Below, in pieces: positions 20,784 to 31,851 of a stretch of DNA of 36,996 nucleotides. This DNA comes from Pectobacterium carotovorum (GTDB lineage Bacteria; Pseudomonadota; Gammaproteobacteria; Enterobacterales; Enterobacteriaceae), in NCBI RefSeq assembly GCF_033898505.1, contig NZ_JAXAFK010000010.1, positions 1-36,996 on the forward strand, given 5' to 3'. The position numbers and the translations under genes are program-made. Position 1 is the stretch's first letter. Each line of letters starts with the position of its first letter. Under the pieces are notes generated by a model. It was not told the origin of the DNA. It ran no database searches and was given only the letters and a program-made list of their open reading frames with translations.

Positions 20784-22241
20784 ATGACGCGTTATCAACA
20801 CCTTGCCGGGCTGTTAGAACAGCGGATCGAACAAGGGCTGTACCAAAGTGGAGAGCGCCTGCCTTCGGTACGGGCGCTGAGTACAGAACATGGTGTAAGC
20901 ATCAGTACCGTACAGCAGGCCTACCATCTGCTGGAAACCCGGCAGTTGATTATGCCGCAGCCGCGTTCGGGATATTTTGTCACGCCGCGTAAGGCAACGC
21001 CGCCTGTACCCGCGCTAACGCGTCCTGCCCAGCGTCCGGTTGAGATCACGCAGTGGGAATCGGTACTGGAACTGGTGAACGTGCGTTTGGAAACTAACGT
21101 GCTGAAATTTGGTAGCGGAATGCCGGATGTAAGCCAGCCGACCATCAAACCACTGTGGAAAGAGATGGCTCGCCTCTGCCAGTATCAGGATTCCCGCATC
21201 TTACAATATGACAGCGTATATGGCGTGCCTGCGCTGCGTGAGCAGATTGCCCGTCTTACCGTGGACTGCGGCTGCCAGCTGACTCAAGATGATATTGTGG
21301 TCACGACCGGATGTCAGGAAGCCCTATTTGTTGCCGTCCGCGCCGTTTGTCAGCCTGGCGATATCGTGGCCGTTGAATCACCCGCTTTTCCAGGCACGAT
21401 GCAGATCCTTCGTGGGCTGGATATCAAAGCGATCGAGATCCCAACCGATTCAGTGACGGGGATCAGCCTCGAAGCGTTGAGGCTGGCGCTGGATCAATGG
21501 CCGATCAAGGCCGTCCTGCTGGTGCCGAGCTGTAATAACCCGCTTGGCTTCATCATGCCAGATGCCCGCAAGAAATCGCTGGTGACGCTGGCGCAGCATT
21601 TTGATATCGCGATTATTGAAGATGATGCTTATGGTGAACTGGCCTATGAATATCCGCGCCCCCGCGCGATAAAGTCGTTTGATGAGGATGGACGTGTGCT
21701 GCTGTGCAGCTCGTTTTCAAAGAACCTGGCGCCCGGTTTGCGCGTTGGCTGGATTGCCCCAGGGCGCTATCTGGAACGGGTCATCCATACAAAATACATC
21801 AGTACGGGATCGACGGTAGTACAGCCGCAGCTTGCGGTGGCGGAGTTTATTCGTCAGGGACACTATCAGCCCCATCTGCGCCGTATGCGCGCCCAGTACA
21901 AAGCCAATCTGAGTACGTTCACCTGCTGGGTGCGTGAGTATTTTCCGTCCAATATTTGCGTCAGTCGTCCGCAGGGGGGATTCCTGGTGTGGATTGAACT
22001 GCCTGAATATTTTGATTCGCTCAAGCTCACCCGTGAGGTCAGAAAAGCCGGCATACAGATCGCCGCTGGCTCGCTATTCTCCGCCTCGGGGAAATACCGT
22101 AACTGTATTCGACTCAATTATGCCAATCGCTTTACGGAAGAGATGAGGGAAGGGCTGCGTATCGTGGGCAGTGAGGTTGCGAAGATGATGCACACGTCTC
22201 CTGACCAAAGCGATTTTTACGGGAAGGGCCGATACGGGTAA
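20784..22241 (+). CDS. MocR-subfamily GntR regulator with PLP aminotransferase domain
   Basis: A 485-residue fusion of an N-terminal GntR winged helix (1-70; LPSVRALSTEHGVSISTVQQAYHLLE) and a fold-type I aminotransferase-like domain (about 95-475). The PLP lysine is Lys313 in SSFSKNLAPGLRVGW. Other cofactor contacts are visible: TGCQEALF (substrate/PLP phosphate), SCNNPLGF (the Asn stacked near PLP) and IEDDAYGEL (the Asp that pairs with the pyridine nitrogen). Such proteins (GabR, PdxR, TauR, EhuR, DdlR) use PLP chemistry to sense amino compounds and usually regulate a divergent neighbour. Here the neighbour is a DUF1127 gene, so the effector is unknown. It resembles E. coli YdcR in layout but not closely enough to name. 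Confidence 0.92.
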   Translation: MTRYQHLAGLLEQRIEQGLYQSGERLPSVRALSTEHGVSISTVQQAYHLLETRQLIMPQPRSGYFVTPRKATPPVPALTRPAQRPVEITQWESVLELVNVRLETNVLKFGSGMPDVSQPTIKPLWKEMARLCQYQDSRILQYDSVYGVPALREQIARLTVDCGCQLTQDDIVVTTGCQEALFVAVRAVCQPGDIVAVESPAFPGTMQILRGLDIKAIEIPTDSVTGISLEALRLALDQWPIKAVLLVPSCNNPLGFIMPDARKKSLVTLAQHFDIAIIEDDAYGELAYEYPRPRAIKSFDEDGRVLLCSSFSKNLAPGLRVGWIAPGRYLERVIHTKYISTGSTVVQPQLAVAEFIRQGHYQPHLRRMRAQYKANLSTFTCWVREYFPSNICVSRPQGGFLVWIELPEYFDSLKLTREVRKAGIQIAAGSLFSASGKYRNCIRLNYANRFTEEMREGLRIVGSEVAKMMHTSPDQSDFYGKGRYG

Positions 22242-22260
22242 GGATAAGCCCCGTATCGGC
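22228..22260 (+). terminator. Hairpin containing the mocR stop codon in its loop
   Basis: GCCGATACGGG (22228-22238) and CCCGTATCGGC (22250-22260) form a perfect 11-bp stem. The TAA stop (22239-22241) is the first codon of the loop. The downstream bases GGGTTGATG do not form a T run, so it may protect the mRNA 3' end rather than terminate. Confidence 0.5.
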
Positions 22261-22506
22261 GGGTTGATGTGCAGAACCGATAAGTGGCAAACGGCTCCGG
22301 CCAGCAAGCTCCGTAACGCTCTGGCTTGCCAACGACGCTACTGTATTCTTCGTCACAGACTGTGGCGATAGGCCGAATGCCATGTTGCGCGGCGCTATCC
22401 TGAGAATGTTGTCTTCCGTGTAATTCTCACTTTGGCTTGCGAGCCGCATCCCAAATCATAGGTATCACTCATACCGAGCGCTGAAGATCCGAGATACGAG
22501 GGCTAC
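22261..22506. other. Non-coding interval with degenerate short repeats
   Basis: No convincing gene. Three imperfect units resembling C-T-T/C-C-G-T-N-A-C…CT-N-TGGCTTGC occur near 22310-22332, 22346-22370 and 22402-22442. An inverted pair GAGAAT/ATTCTC lies near 22402-22428. It may be a decayed dispersed repeat. Confidence 0.4.
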
Positions 22507-22546
22507 CACGGTGATGAGGTGTCCCTGCGGGAACCTCATCACCGTG
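22507..22546. terminator. Long hairpin downstream of thiH
   Basis: CACGGTGATGAGGT (22507-22520) pairs perfectly with ACCTCATCACCGTG (22533-22546). Within the loop TCCC-TGC-GGGA extends the stem after one bulged base. It is located 80 bases past the thiH stop. The plus-strand tail is TTTCCCTCTCATTT. Likely a bidirectional terminator closing the thi operon. Confidence 0.6.
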
Positions 22547-22627
22547 TTTCCCTCTCATTTCACGCTTAATTGACCCATGTCAGGCGTATCGCCGTCTTAT
22601 CTGCTCAATAACTTATCCGCTGAGTGA

Positions 22628-23749
22628 CTATCGGCCTAAATAACCGTCCCAGTCTTTCCATACGGGCTGGAGACCTGCGCGCACGATGGCCTGTGCTACG
22701 TCTTCAGGACGTCGTGAATCATGGGGGGAAAACTGTTCCAGTTCAGGATGGTCATCGGCATAGCCACCCGGCTGGGTTTTGGAAAAGGCGCTGACGTTGT
22801 TAATCGCGATAGGAATGGCATGATCGCGAAAGAACGGTGATTCGCGCGTGGAGAGCGACAATTCAATATCCGGTGACAGCAACCGGAATGCGCAAATCAC
22901 CTGCATGAGCTGGGCTTCATCCATAATCGATGCCGGTTCAATGCCGCCCGCACAGGGGCGCAGGCGCGGGAATGAGATGGAATACCGGCTCTGCCAGTAG
23001 CTTTGTTGCAAGTGCAGCAGGTGTTCCGCCACCATGTAGCAGTCGGTGCGCCAGCTATTGGACAGGCCGATTAAGGCACCCAGCCCGATCTTGTCGATCC
23101 CGGCTCGACCAAGCCGATCCGGTGTGGCGAGCCGCCAGTGGAAATCCTGCTTTTGTCCTTTTAGATGGTGCAGTTGGTAGGTCGCCGGATGATAGGTTTC
23201 CTGATAGACCATGACGCCATCCAGACCCAGTGCTTTTAATTCGGCGTACTCGTCCTGCGACAAGGGTTGAACTTCAATCATCAGCGAACTGAAAAGCGGC
23301 CGGATCAGCGGAAAGACACGACGAAAATAGTCCATGCCTACTTTACGCTGGTGTTCGCCAGTCACGAGCAACAGGTGTTCAAACCCCAGTTTCTTGATAG
23401 CGGCGCATTCACGCAGGATTTCTGCCTCATCCAGTGTCTTCCGCTTGATCTGGTTGCTCATCGAAAAGCCGCAGTAGGTACAATCGTTAGAGCACAGATT
23501 GGACAGATACAGCGGTACATAGAAACTCACCGTATTGCCGAAGCGCTGTCGAGTGAGCTGCTGTGCTCGCTGGGCTAACGGTTCCAGATAGGCGCTGGCG
23601 GCAGGTGAAATGAGCGCCATAAAATCGTCACGCGTCAAGTGTGGCGCAGTGAGCGCCCGTTCAACATCCTGTGCGGTTTTACCGTTGATGCGCAGCGTCA
23701 AGTCATCCCAGTCGAGCTGTTCCCAGACGGTTTGAAAATCAACGCTCAT
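22628..23749 (-). CDS. thiH: 2-iminoacetate synthase ThiH (radical SAM tyrosine lyase)
   Basis: ThiH cleaves tyrosine with a 5'-deoxyadenosyl radical to p-cresol and dehydroglycine, which ThiG uses to build the thiazole ring. The 373 residues include the radical SAM cluster motif C-x3-C-x2-C at Cys86, Cys90 and Cys93 (NLCSNDCTYCGF), followed by HLLLVTGEHQ and LRPCAGGIEP. The start is ATG 23747-23749, which shares one base with the thiG stop (TGATG). A GTG one codon upstream is less likely. Using ThiH rather than the glycine oxidase ThiO marks the enterobacterial pathway. It is the last gene of the operon. Confidence 0.95.
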   Translation of the reverse strand: MSVDFQTVWEQLDWDDLTLRINGKTAQDVERALTAPHLTRDDFMALISPAASAYLEPLAQRAQQLTRQRFGNTVSFYVPLYLSNLCSNDCTYCGFSMSNQIKRKTLDEAEILRECAAIKKLGFEHLLLVTGEHQRKVGMDYFRRVFPLIRPLFSSLMIEVQPLSQDEYAELKALGLDGVMVYQETYHPATYQLHHLKGQKQDFHWRLATPDRLGRAGIDKIGLGALIGLSNSWRTDCYMVAEHLLHLQQSYWQSRYSISFPRLRPCAGGIEPASIMDEAQLMQVICAFRLLSPDIELSLSTRESPFFRDHAIPIAINNVSAFSKTQPGGYADDHPELEQFSPHDSRRPEDVAQAIVRAGLQPVWKDWDGYLGR

Positions 23750-24531
23750 CACTCCGCCCCTTCCGTTTGCCGATGCAGGAAACCGGTGAGTGGGCTGGTG
23801 GCGCTGGCGACGAACTGTTTACTTCCCAGACCGGCCTGACGAGCAAGGCCACCTGCCTCGACCGCCAGCCGGAATGCGTGCGCCATAGCCACTGGATCGC
23901 GAGCAACCGCGATGGCCGTATTGACCAGAACGGCATCGGCTCCCATTTCCAGCGCGTCGGCCGCATGGCTGGGGGCGCCAATGCCCGCATCGACTATTAC
24001 CGGAATGCGTGCCTGTTCGATGATGATGCGGAGAAAATCACGCGTTTGTAGCCCCTGATTGGAGCCAATCGGTGCGCCGAGAGGCATCACTGCCGCGCAG
24101 CCGACCTCTTCCAGCCGTTTGCACAGTACCGGGTCGGCCCCGCAGTAAGGCAGTACCGTGAATCCTTCTTTTACCAGCTGTTCGGCGGCCTTCAGGGTTT
24201 CGATAGGGTCGGGCAGCAGGTATTTCACATCGGGGTGAATTTCCAGCTTTAGCCAGCGAGTGCCCAATGCTTCACGCGCCAGTCGGGCGGCAAAAATGGC
24301 TTCTTCTGCGGTTTTGGCCCCCGATGTATTCGGCAGCAGCTTAATGCCGAGCTGGCGTAGTGGGGCGAGAATGGCATCGTTGCCGCCGTTCAGGTCAACG
24401 CGTTTCATCGCGATGGTCACGAGCTGTGAACCGGAGGCCTCGAGTGCTGCTAGCATCAGTTCTGGTGTGGCGAATTTCCCGGTGCCGGTCAGCAGCCGTG
24501 AAGTTAATGTCGTATCGGCAATGTGCAGCAT
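23749..24531 (-). CDS. thiG: Thiazole synthase ThiG
   Basis: ThiG condenses 1-deoxy-D-xylulose-5-phosphate, dehydroglycine and the sulfur of ThiS-thiocarboxylate into the thiazole phosphate. The 260 residues form a TIM barrel. Lys95 in WLKLEIHPD is the Schiff-base lysine, and [27 protein letters not shown] and VDAGIG are the phosphate-binding loops. ATG 24531 (MLHIADTT) is chosen over an upstream codon because it aligns with E. coli and sits five bases from a GGAGG inside the end of thiS. Gap to thiS is one base. Confidence 0.95.
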   Translation of the reverse strand: MLHIADTTLTSRLLTGTGKFATPELMLAALEASGSQLVTIAMKRVDLNGGNDAILAPLRQLGIKLLPNTSGAKTAEEAIFAARLAREALGTRWLKLEIHPDVKYLLPDPIETLKAAEQLVKEGFTVLPYCGADPVLCKRLEEVGCAAVMPLGAPIGSNQGLQTRDFLRIIIEQARIPVIVDAGIGAPSHAADALEMGADAVLVNTAIAVARDPVAMAHAFRLAVEAGGLARQAGLGSKQFVASATSPLTGFLHRQTEGAE

Positions 24532-24532
24532 G

Positions 24533-24733
24533 TCATCCTCCCGCGATTGCCTGAAAAAGCAAAATATCATCACCGTCCTGAACCTGATGCTGTGACCAAG
24601 TGGCGTGCGGGATAATGGTTTGATTGATGGCCAGCGCTGTGCCAGGCTGGAGCCGGTTTATCTGGCTTAGCAGCGCTTCAACCGTGATGGCCTCTGGGAA
24701 CTCAAAGGGCTCATCATTCAGCGTGATTCTCAT
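24533..24733 (-). CDS. thiS: Sulfur carrier protein ThiS
   Basis: A 66-residue ubiquitin-like sulfur carrier (same length as E. coli). Its C-terminal Gly-Gly is adenylated by ThiF and turned into a thiocarboxylate that donates sulfur to ThiG. The sequence ends FQAIAGG as required. The start ATG 24733 lies in a four-base overlap with the thiF stop. The last two codons are GGA GGA, so the same bases encode the essential tail and form the ribosome site of thiG. Confidence 0.95.
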   Translation of the reverse strand: MRITLNDEPFEFPEAITVEALLSQINRLQPGTALAINQTIIPHATWSQHQVQDGDDILLFQAIAGG

Positions 24734-25509
24734 GCTGTTCCCCCGCATACCGAGCAATGGGGCGCGCGTGTGAGCTGGAGCGTGTTCCAGCTCTGCTGTT
24801 TGCCATTGAACATTCTCAGCTTGCCGTCCAGCGCGGACGGCATACCGGCCAGCAGCTTGATCGCTTCCAGCGCCTGAAGTGTGCCAATTACGCCGACCAC
24901 CGGACCCAGCACGCCTGCGGTACGGCAGTTGCGCTGTGGTTCCGCCGTATCGGGATACAGACAGGCGTAGCAGCCAGCGTGATAAGGTGGCATGAAGACG
25001 GCGAGCTGCCCGCTGAAACCGACGGCACTCCCGCTGATTAGCGGCTTGCCTGCGTTAAAGCAGGCGGCGTTAACCGCGTGGCGAGTGGTCATGTTGTCGC
25101 TGCAATCCAACACCAGATCGGCGCGGCTGACGGCATTATCTAGTGTCTCACCACTAAGCCTTTCAGTGAGTGCGATGGCTTCCGAGTGCGGATTTAACGC
25201 CTGTAGCTGACGCTGGGCCAGCACGGCTTTGGGCTTGTCGGTTTCGCTGGTGCGATACAGAATCTGGCGTTGCAGGTTGCTGATATGCAGTGCGTCATCG
25301 TCGGCAAGCAGCAGCGTGCCGATCCCTGCGGCAGCCAGATAGAGCGAAGCGGGCGCGCCCAGCCCACCTAGTCCGACCAGCAGAACGCTGGCGGCTTTGA
25401 GCTTCTCCTGACCTTCCGGGCCAATATCTTCCAGCATGAGCTGACGGCTGTAGCGCATGAACTCGCCGTCGCTCAGCCCGGCTGGCGTAGAGTGGTGATG
25501 CGTTACCAT
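24730..25509 (-). CDS. thiF: ThiS adenylyltransferase ThiF
   Basis: An E1-like enzyme that adenylates the ThiS C-terminus and helps load sulfur from IscS/ThiI. The 259 residues have the nucleotide loop GLGGLGAPAS (47-56), the DLVLDCSDN motif (about 131-139), two zinc CxxC pairs (Cys180/183 and Cys252/255) and Cys195, which matches the E. coli cysteine linked to ThiS by an acyl disulfide. ATG 25509 is preferred to an earlier in-frame ATG because it follows the ribosome site GGGAGG and lies one base after the thiE stop. Confidence 0.95.
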   Translation of the reverse strand: MVTHHHSTPAGLSDGEFMRYSRQLMLEDIGPEGQEKLKAASVLLVGLGGLGAPASLYLAAAGIGTLLLADDDALHISNLQRQILYRTSETDKPKAVLAQRQLQALNPHSEAIALTERLSGETLDNAVSRADLVLDCSDNMTTRHAVNAACFNAGKPLISGSAVGFSGQLAVFMPPYHAGCYACLYPDTAEPQRNCRTAGVLGPVVGVIGTLQALEAIKLLAGMPSALDGKLRMFNGKQQSWNTLQLTRAPHCSVCGGTA

Positions 25510-25510
25510 G

Positions 25511-28221
<2,711 letters not shown>

Positions 28222-28239
28222 TCAATGAGGTGCATTACT

Positions 28240-28376
28240 CTTGTTCCCTTCGCAGGTATTAACCCGATCAGGTTCCGCGGATCCCGAATTAACGGTCTCA
28301 GCCTGTGCGCTCATAGGTTTCGTAAAACGATTGATTTCGTAAAACAAAACACGAGCACGCTAGGCACTCCGACAAG
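28240..28376 (-). promoter_or_regulatory. TPP riboswitch of thiC with an extended P3 arm
   Basis: On the minus strand CTTGTCGGAGTGCC (P1/P2 5' side) is followed, after about 59 extra bases, by GGCTGAGACC, GGAACCTGATC, TAATACCTGCGAAGGGA and ACAAG closing P1. The TPP-contacting strings (CTGAGA, ACCTGAT, GCGAAGGGA) are intact. Typical thiC riboswitches have only a few bases between P2 strands. The added segment (28304-28362) can form a hairpin and contains a direct repeat. Binding of TPP should repress the whole thi operon. Confidence 0.95.
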
Positions 28377-28380
28377 ATAT

Positions 28381-28399
28381 GCCCGTTTCTTAAACGGGC
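28381..28399. promoter_or_regulatory. Small hairpin between the thiC promoter and the riboswitch
   Basis: GCCCGTTT (28381-28388), loop CTT, AAACGGGC (28392-28399): a perfect 8-bp stem in the thiC 5' leader. It may stabilise the leader 5' end or interact with riboswitch folding. On the plus strand the tail is CAATAAAACC, so a terminator role is weak. Confidence 0.5.
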
Positions 28400-28414
28400 C
28401 AATAAAACCCCTAC

Positions 28415-28443
28415 ACTGTATGTCGGCAAAACACGGATGTCAA
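28415..28443 (-). promoter_or_regulatory. thiC operon promoter
   Basis: On the minus strand TTGACA (28443-28438), exactly 17 bases, TACAGT (28420-28415). The start site would fall a few bases before the leader hairpin and riboswitch. A perfect -35 and an acceptable -10 suggest a strong constitutive promoter controlled by the riboswitch. Confidence 0.8.
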
Positions 28444-28503
28444 AGCATGCCGGTTTTGCCTGTGCAGCGTATAGCGATGTTCTTAAATAACGCTAAATGA
28501 CCG

Positions 28504-28965
28504 CTAGTTGTCGTAAACCAGACGGATCATGTTGTCTTCTAACGTAAAACGCTCTTCCAGAGCTTCACCGACGCTGGAAAGTGCCTGCTGAAATTCGAGG
28601 CAGTTATCATGGTCGATAGCCGTCGCCAGATGGTTATCGTAAAACGCCATGATTTGCTGCGTGTTGTTTTGCAGGGCGAGGTCGAGCTGAGTGGAAAGGG
28701 CTAAGAGCTGTTCGCTGTGTGTCGCTGCTTCATGCAGCATCTTTTCGTATAAATGAAAGTGGCCAGTAGAAAGGTAATCCACCAGGTTCTGGCAAAAATT
28801 ATCCAATGCTTCTTCATCCAGAAGAGAAAGCGCTTCCTTGTTCGGCTTGATGCCAACCAGATGATAGTAAGCCACCAGAAGCTGCTTACGCGCTTGTAGC
28901 CATTGGTCGATTAACGCATTATTGCCACCAACGTATTCAGTCAGACTTTGTAGCTGGTTTAGCAT
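28504..28965 (-). CDS. rsd: Anti-sigma70 factor Rsd
   Basis: Rsd binds region 4 of sigma70 in stationary phase, freeing core polymerase for other sigma factors; in E. coli it also stimulates SpoT with HPr. The 153 residues (E. coli 158) are all-helical, with the conserved stretches RKQLLVAYYHLVGIKP (about 27-42), NFCQNLVDYLSTGHFHLYE and ATAIDHDNCLEFQQALSSVGEALEERF. The C-terminal tail is shorter than in E. coli. It lies upstream of thiC in the same direction, but thiC has its own promoter, and it is divergent from nudC. Confidence 0.93.
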   Translation of the reverse strand: MLNQLQSLTEYVGGNNALIDQWLQARKQLLVAYYHLVGIKPNKEALSLLDEEALDNFCQNLVDYLSTGHFHLYEKMLHEAATHSEQLLALSTQLDLALQNNTQQIMAFYDNHLATAIDHDNCLEFQQALSSVGEALEERFTLEDNMIRLVYDN

Positions 28966-29073
28966 TGTTGACTCCGTGAACGGTAAGAAATAACTGAAAT
29001 CCCAGTTATAAAACTTATGTAATCACTCTGAATGTAAAATGCCAGTGAAGTGGCAGTGGAGCAATAAAAAGAT

Positions 29074-29856
29074 ATGGAACAGACGCTAAAAGGTGATGAG
29101 ACCGGCTGGTGGGTGGTTAGCGATGCGGTACAAATCTGGCTACCCCAGGGAGAATTACCGTGTGGAACGGCGACGAAATGGTCTTTGCAGGGGAAAACGG
29201 CTCGCCAAATCGGCGAATGGCAAGAACAGCCTGTCTGGCTGGTGTGTCAGGGCCGGGATTCCGATATGGCATCGGTTCGCCAACTGCTCGATCAGGACGT
29301 GGGCTTATTCCAACTGGCGGGGCGAGGCGTACAGCTGGCTGAGTTCTATCGTTCTCATCGTTTTTGCGGTTACTGCGGTCATGAAATGGTGCGGAGTAAA
29401 ACGGAACTGGCGTGCTTATGTCACCACTGCAAAGAGCGTTATTATCCGCAGATTGCGCCCTGCATCATTGTCGCGATTCGCCGTGGCGAGGAAATCTTGC
29501 TGGCGCAGCACAACCGGCATCGCGGAAACATGTACACCGTGCTGGCCGGGTTTGTGGAAGTGGGCGAAACGCTGGAACAGACAGTTGTGCGCGAGGTGAT
29601 GGAAGAGAGCCAAATCCAGATAAAAAACCTGCGCTACGTGAGTTCGCAGCCCTGGCCCTTCCCGCATTCGTTGATGATGGCGTTTATGGCTGAGTATGCG
29701 GGGGGAGAAATCAAGCACGACCCGAAAGAGCTGCGTGACGCGGGCTGGTTCCGCTTTGACCAACTCCCGCAGTTGCCCCCGCCGGGCACTGTGGCGCGTC
29801 GGCTTATCGAGGATACGGTGGTGTTGTGTCGCGCTTATCACGAGAACGAAGGCTGA
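29074..29856 (+). CDS. nudC: NAD(H) pyrophosphatase / RNA deNADding Nudix hydrolase NudC
   Basis: NudC hydrolyses NADH and removes NAD caps from RNA 5' ends. The 260 residues have the zinc site Cys98, Cys101, Cys116 and Cys119, the Nudix box beginning at Gly159 (GFVEVGE), with the catalytic Glu174, Glu177 and Glu178 in REVMEES, and the NADH-specific SQPWPFP at 190-196. One oddity: the glycine near the end of the Nudix consensus (G-x5-E-x7-REUxEE-x-G-U) is Gln180. The gene sits before hemE, with 148 bases between. Confidence 0.95.
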   Translation: MEQTLKGDETGWWVVSDAVQIWLPQGELPCGTATKWSLQGKTARQIGEWQEQPVWLVCQGRDSDMASVRQLLDQDVGLFQLAGRGVQLAEFYRSHRFCGYCGHEMVRSKTELACLCHHCKERYYPQIAPCIIVAIRRGEEILLAQHNRHRGNMYTVLAGFVEVGETLEQTVVREVMEESQIQIKNLRYVSSQPWPFPHSLMMAFMAEYAGGEIKHDPKELRDAGWFRFDQLPQLPPPGTVARRLIEDTVVLCRAYHENEG

Positions 29857-29915
29857 CGTGGTACTATTTGCGCCATGAATGACTCGCGTACACAACGTAC
29901 TCGCGTCATAGCGTA

Positions 29916-29943
29916 TTCGTTTTATAAAGCGTTCGTTTTATAA
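29916..29943 (+). repeat. 12-base direct repeat upstream of hemE
   Basis: TTCGTTTTATAA occurs at 29916-29927 and 29932-29943, a 16-base period. Each copy contains TTATAA, so either could supply a -10. Two copies of ACTCGCGT (about 29882 and 29899) precede them. Probably the hemE promoter region. Confidence 0.6.
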
Positions 29944-30004
29944 CGCATCCGTTTCATCACATCTATCCGGTGTCGAACCGCCGTGAGGTTGAAAGGAAAA
30001 GAAC

Positions 30005-31069
30005 ATGACTGATCTGAAAAACGATCGCTACTTGCGGGCGTTATTGCGCCAACCCGTTGATGTCACCCCGGTATGGATGATGCGTCAGGCGGGGCGTTAT
30101 TTGCCGGAATATAAGGCAACGCGCGCGCAGGCGGGTGATTTTATGTCACTGTGTAAAAACGCAGAACTGGCTTGCGAAGTCACGTTACAACCTTTACGAC
30201 GCTATGCGCTGGATGCGGCGATCCTGTTCTCCGATATCCTGACTATTCCTGACGCCATGGGCTTAGGGCTCTATTTTGAAGCAGGGGAAGGCCCACGCTT
30301 TCACTCTCCCATCACGTCTCATGCCGATGTAGTTAACCTGCCGATTCCCGATCCTGAGCAGGAACTCGGTTATGTGATGAACGCAGTGCGGACGATCCGT
30401 AAAAACCTCGCCGGTGAAGTGCCGTTGATCGGTTTCTCGGGCAGCCCGTGGACGCTGGCGACCTATATGGTTGAAGGCGGTAGCAGCAAAGCATTTACCG
30501 TCATCAAGAAAATGATGTTCGCTGAGCCTAAAACGTTACACCTGCTGCTGGATAAGCTGGCTGATAGCGTCATTCTTTATCTCAACGCGCAAATTCGCGC
30601 TGGCGCGCAGGCAGTGATGGTATTCGATACCTGGGGCGGCGCGCTGAGCGGACGTGACTACAAAGAATTCTCCCTGCGGTACATGCATAAGATTGTTGAT
30701 GGTTTACTGCGTGAAAACGAAGGCCGCCGTGTGCCAGTGACACTCTTTACCAAAGGTGGAGGCCAGTGGCTGGAGGCAATGGCAGAGACGGGCTGCGACG
30801 CGCTGGGTCTGGACTGGACGAGCGATATTGCCGACGCTCGCCGCCGCGTGGGCGATAAAGTGGCGCTACAGGGAAATATGGATCCGTCGATGTTGTATGC
30901 CGATCCGGCACGGATCGAGCAGGAAGTGGCGTCGATCCTCGCAGAGTTTGGACAAGGCAACGGGCATGTTTTCAATCTGGGGCATGGCATTCATCAGGAC
31001 GTGCCGCCGGAGCATGCCGGCGTGTTTGTTGAGGCTGTCCATCGGTTGTCTCGCCCTTATCACGCATGA
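30005..31069 (+). CDS. hemE: Uroporphyrinogen decarboxylase HemE
   Basis: HemE removes four acetate carboxyls from uroporphyrinogen III to make coproporphyrinogen III, on the path to heme. The 354 residues equal E. coli. The N-terminal signature [15 protein letters not shown] (about 22-36), the second signature [16 protein letters not shown] (about 143-158) and the active-site [11 protein letters not shown] (about 78-88) are intact. A good ribosome site (GAAAGGAAAAG) precedes the ATG. Only 15 bases separate it from nfi, so the two are likely cotranscribed. Confidence 0.97.
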   Translation: MTDLKNDRYLRALLRQPVDVTPVWMMRQAGRYLPEYKATRAQAGDFMSLCKNAELACEVTLQPLRRYALDAAILFSDILTIPDAMGLGLYFEAGEGPRFHSPITSHADVVNLPIPDPEQELGYVMNAVRTIRKNLAGEVPLIGFSGSPWTLATYMVEGGSSKAFTVIKKMMFAEPKTLHLLLDKLADSVILYLNAQIRAGAQAVMVFDTWGGALSGRDYKEFSLRYMHKIVDGLLRENEGRRVPVTLFTKGGGQWLEAMAETGCDALGLDWTSDIADARRRVGDKVALQGNMDPSMLYADPARIEQEVASILAEFGQGNGHVFNLGHGIHQDVPPEHAGVFVEAVHRLSRPYHA

Positions 31070-31084
31070 TTCACAGGAGGTGAT

Positions 31085-31774
31085 GTGATTGATACACAAC
31101 AGCTGCGGGCTGAGCAACTGGCCCGCGCTTCTGATGTGATTCGGCACGACGATTTACCTTTTGAGCAGCCCGCGTTTATCGCGGGTGCAGATGTTGGCTT
31201 TGAGCAAGAAGGCTCGGTCACTCGCGCTGCGATTGCGGTAATGCGCTATCCTTCGTTGGAACTGGTAGAATACAAGATTGCGCGTATCAGCACGACGATG
31301 CCCTATATCCCCGGTTTTCTTTCATTTCGCGAATGCCCTGGGCTGCTTGCCGCGTGGGCATTGCTTGAACAGAAACCCGATCTGCTGTTTGTCGATGGGC
31401 ATGGGATTTCTCACCCTCGACGCCTCGGCGTTGCCAGCCATTTTGGCCTGCTGGTTGATGTTCCGACGATTGGCGTGGCAAAAAGTCGGCTGTGTGGCCG
31501 ATTTGAACCGTTGGCGGAGAGCGTCGGCAGTCAGCAGCCGTTACTGGATAAAGGCGAACAGATTGGCTGGGTATGGCGTAGCAAAGCGCGCTGTAATCCG
31601 CTGTTTGTGGCGACGGGGCATCGAGTGGGTCAGGACAGTGCATTACACTGGGTGCAACGTTGCATGCGCGGCTACCGTTTACCGGAGCCGACCCGCTGGG
31701 CTGATGCTGTTGCATCGAATCGTCCCGCATTTGTGCGTTGGCAACGGCAGCAAGCCGCTAACGTATTGTCGTAA
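31085..31774 (+). CDS. nfi: Endonuclease V
   Basis: Endonuclease V cuts the second phosphodiester 3' to deoxyinosine, starting repair of deaminated adenine. The 229 residues (E. coli 223) contain the catalytic GADVGFE (about 34-40, Asp36), the wedge segment [14 protein letters not shown] and [19 protein letters not shown]. The start is a GTG behind a very strong AGGAGGTGAT ribosome site. It follows hemE by 15 bases. The C-terminal [14 protein letters not shown] is as in the family. Confidence 0.95.
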   Translation: MIDTQQLRAEQLARASDVIRHDDLPFEQPAFIAGADVGFEQEGSVTRAAIAVMRYPSLELVEYKIARISTTMPYIPGFLSFRECPGLLAAWALLEQKPDLLFVDGHGISHPRRLGVASHFGLLVDVPTIGVAKSRLCGRFEPLAESVGSQQPLLDKGEQIGWVWRSKARCNPLFVATGHRVGQDSALHWVQRCMRGYRLPEPTRWADAVASNRPAFVRWQRQQAANVLS

Positions 31775-31851
31775 AACTTTAGGAATTCAGGCATAGGGCG
31801 TCACTGTGATTTCAGGTACACTGCCGTCCGTCGCTGTTAATGAGCATAAAA

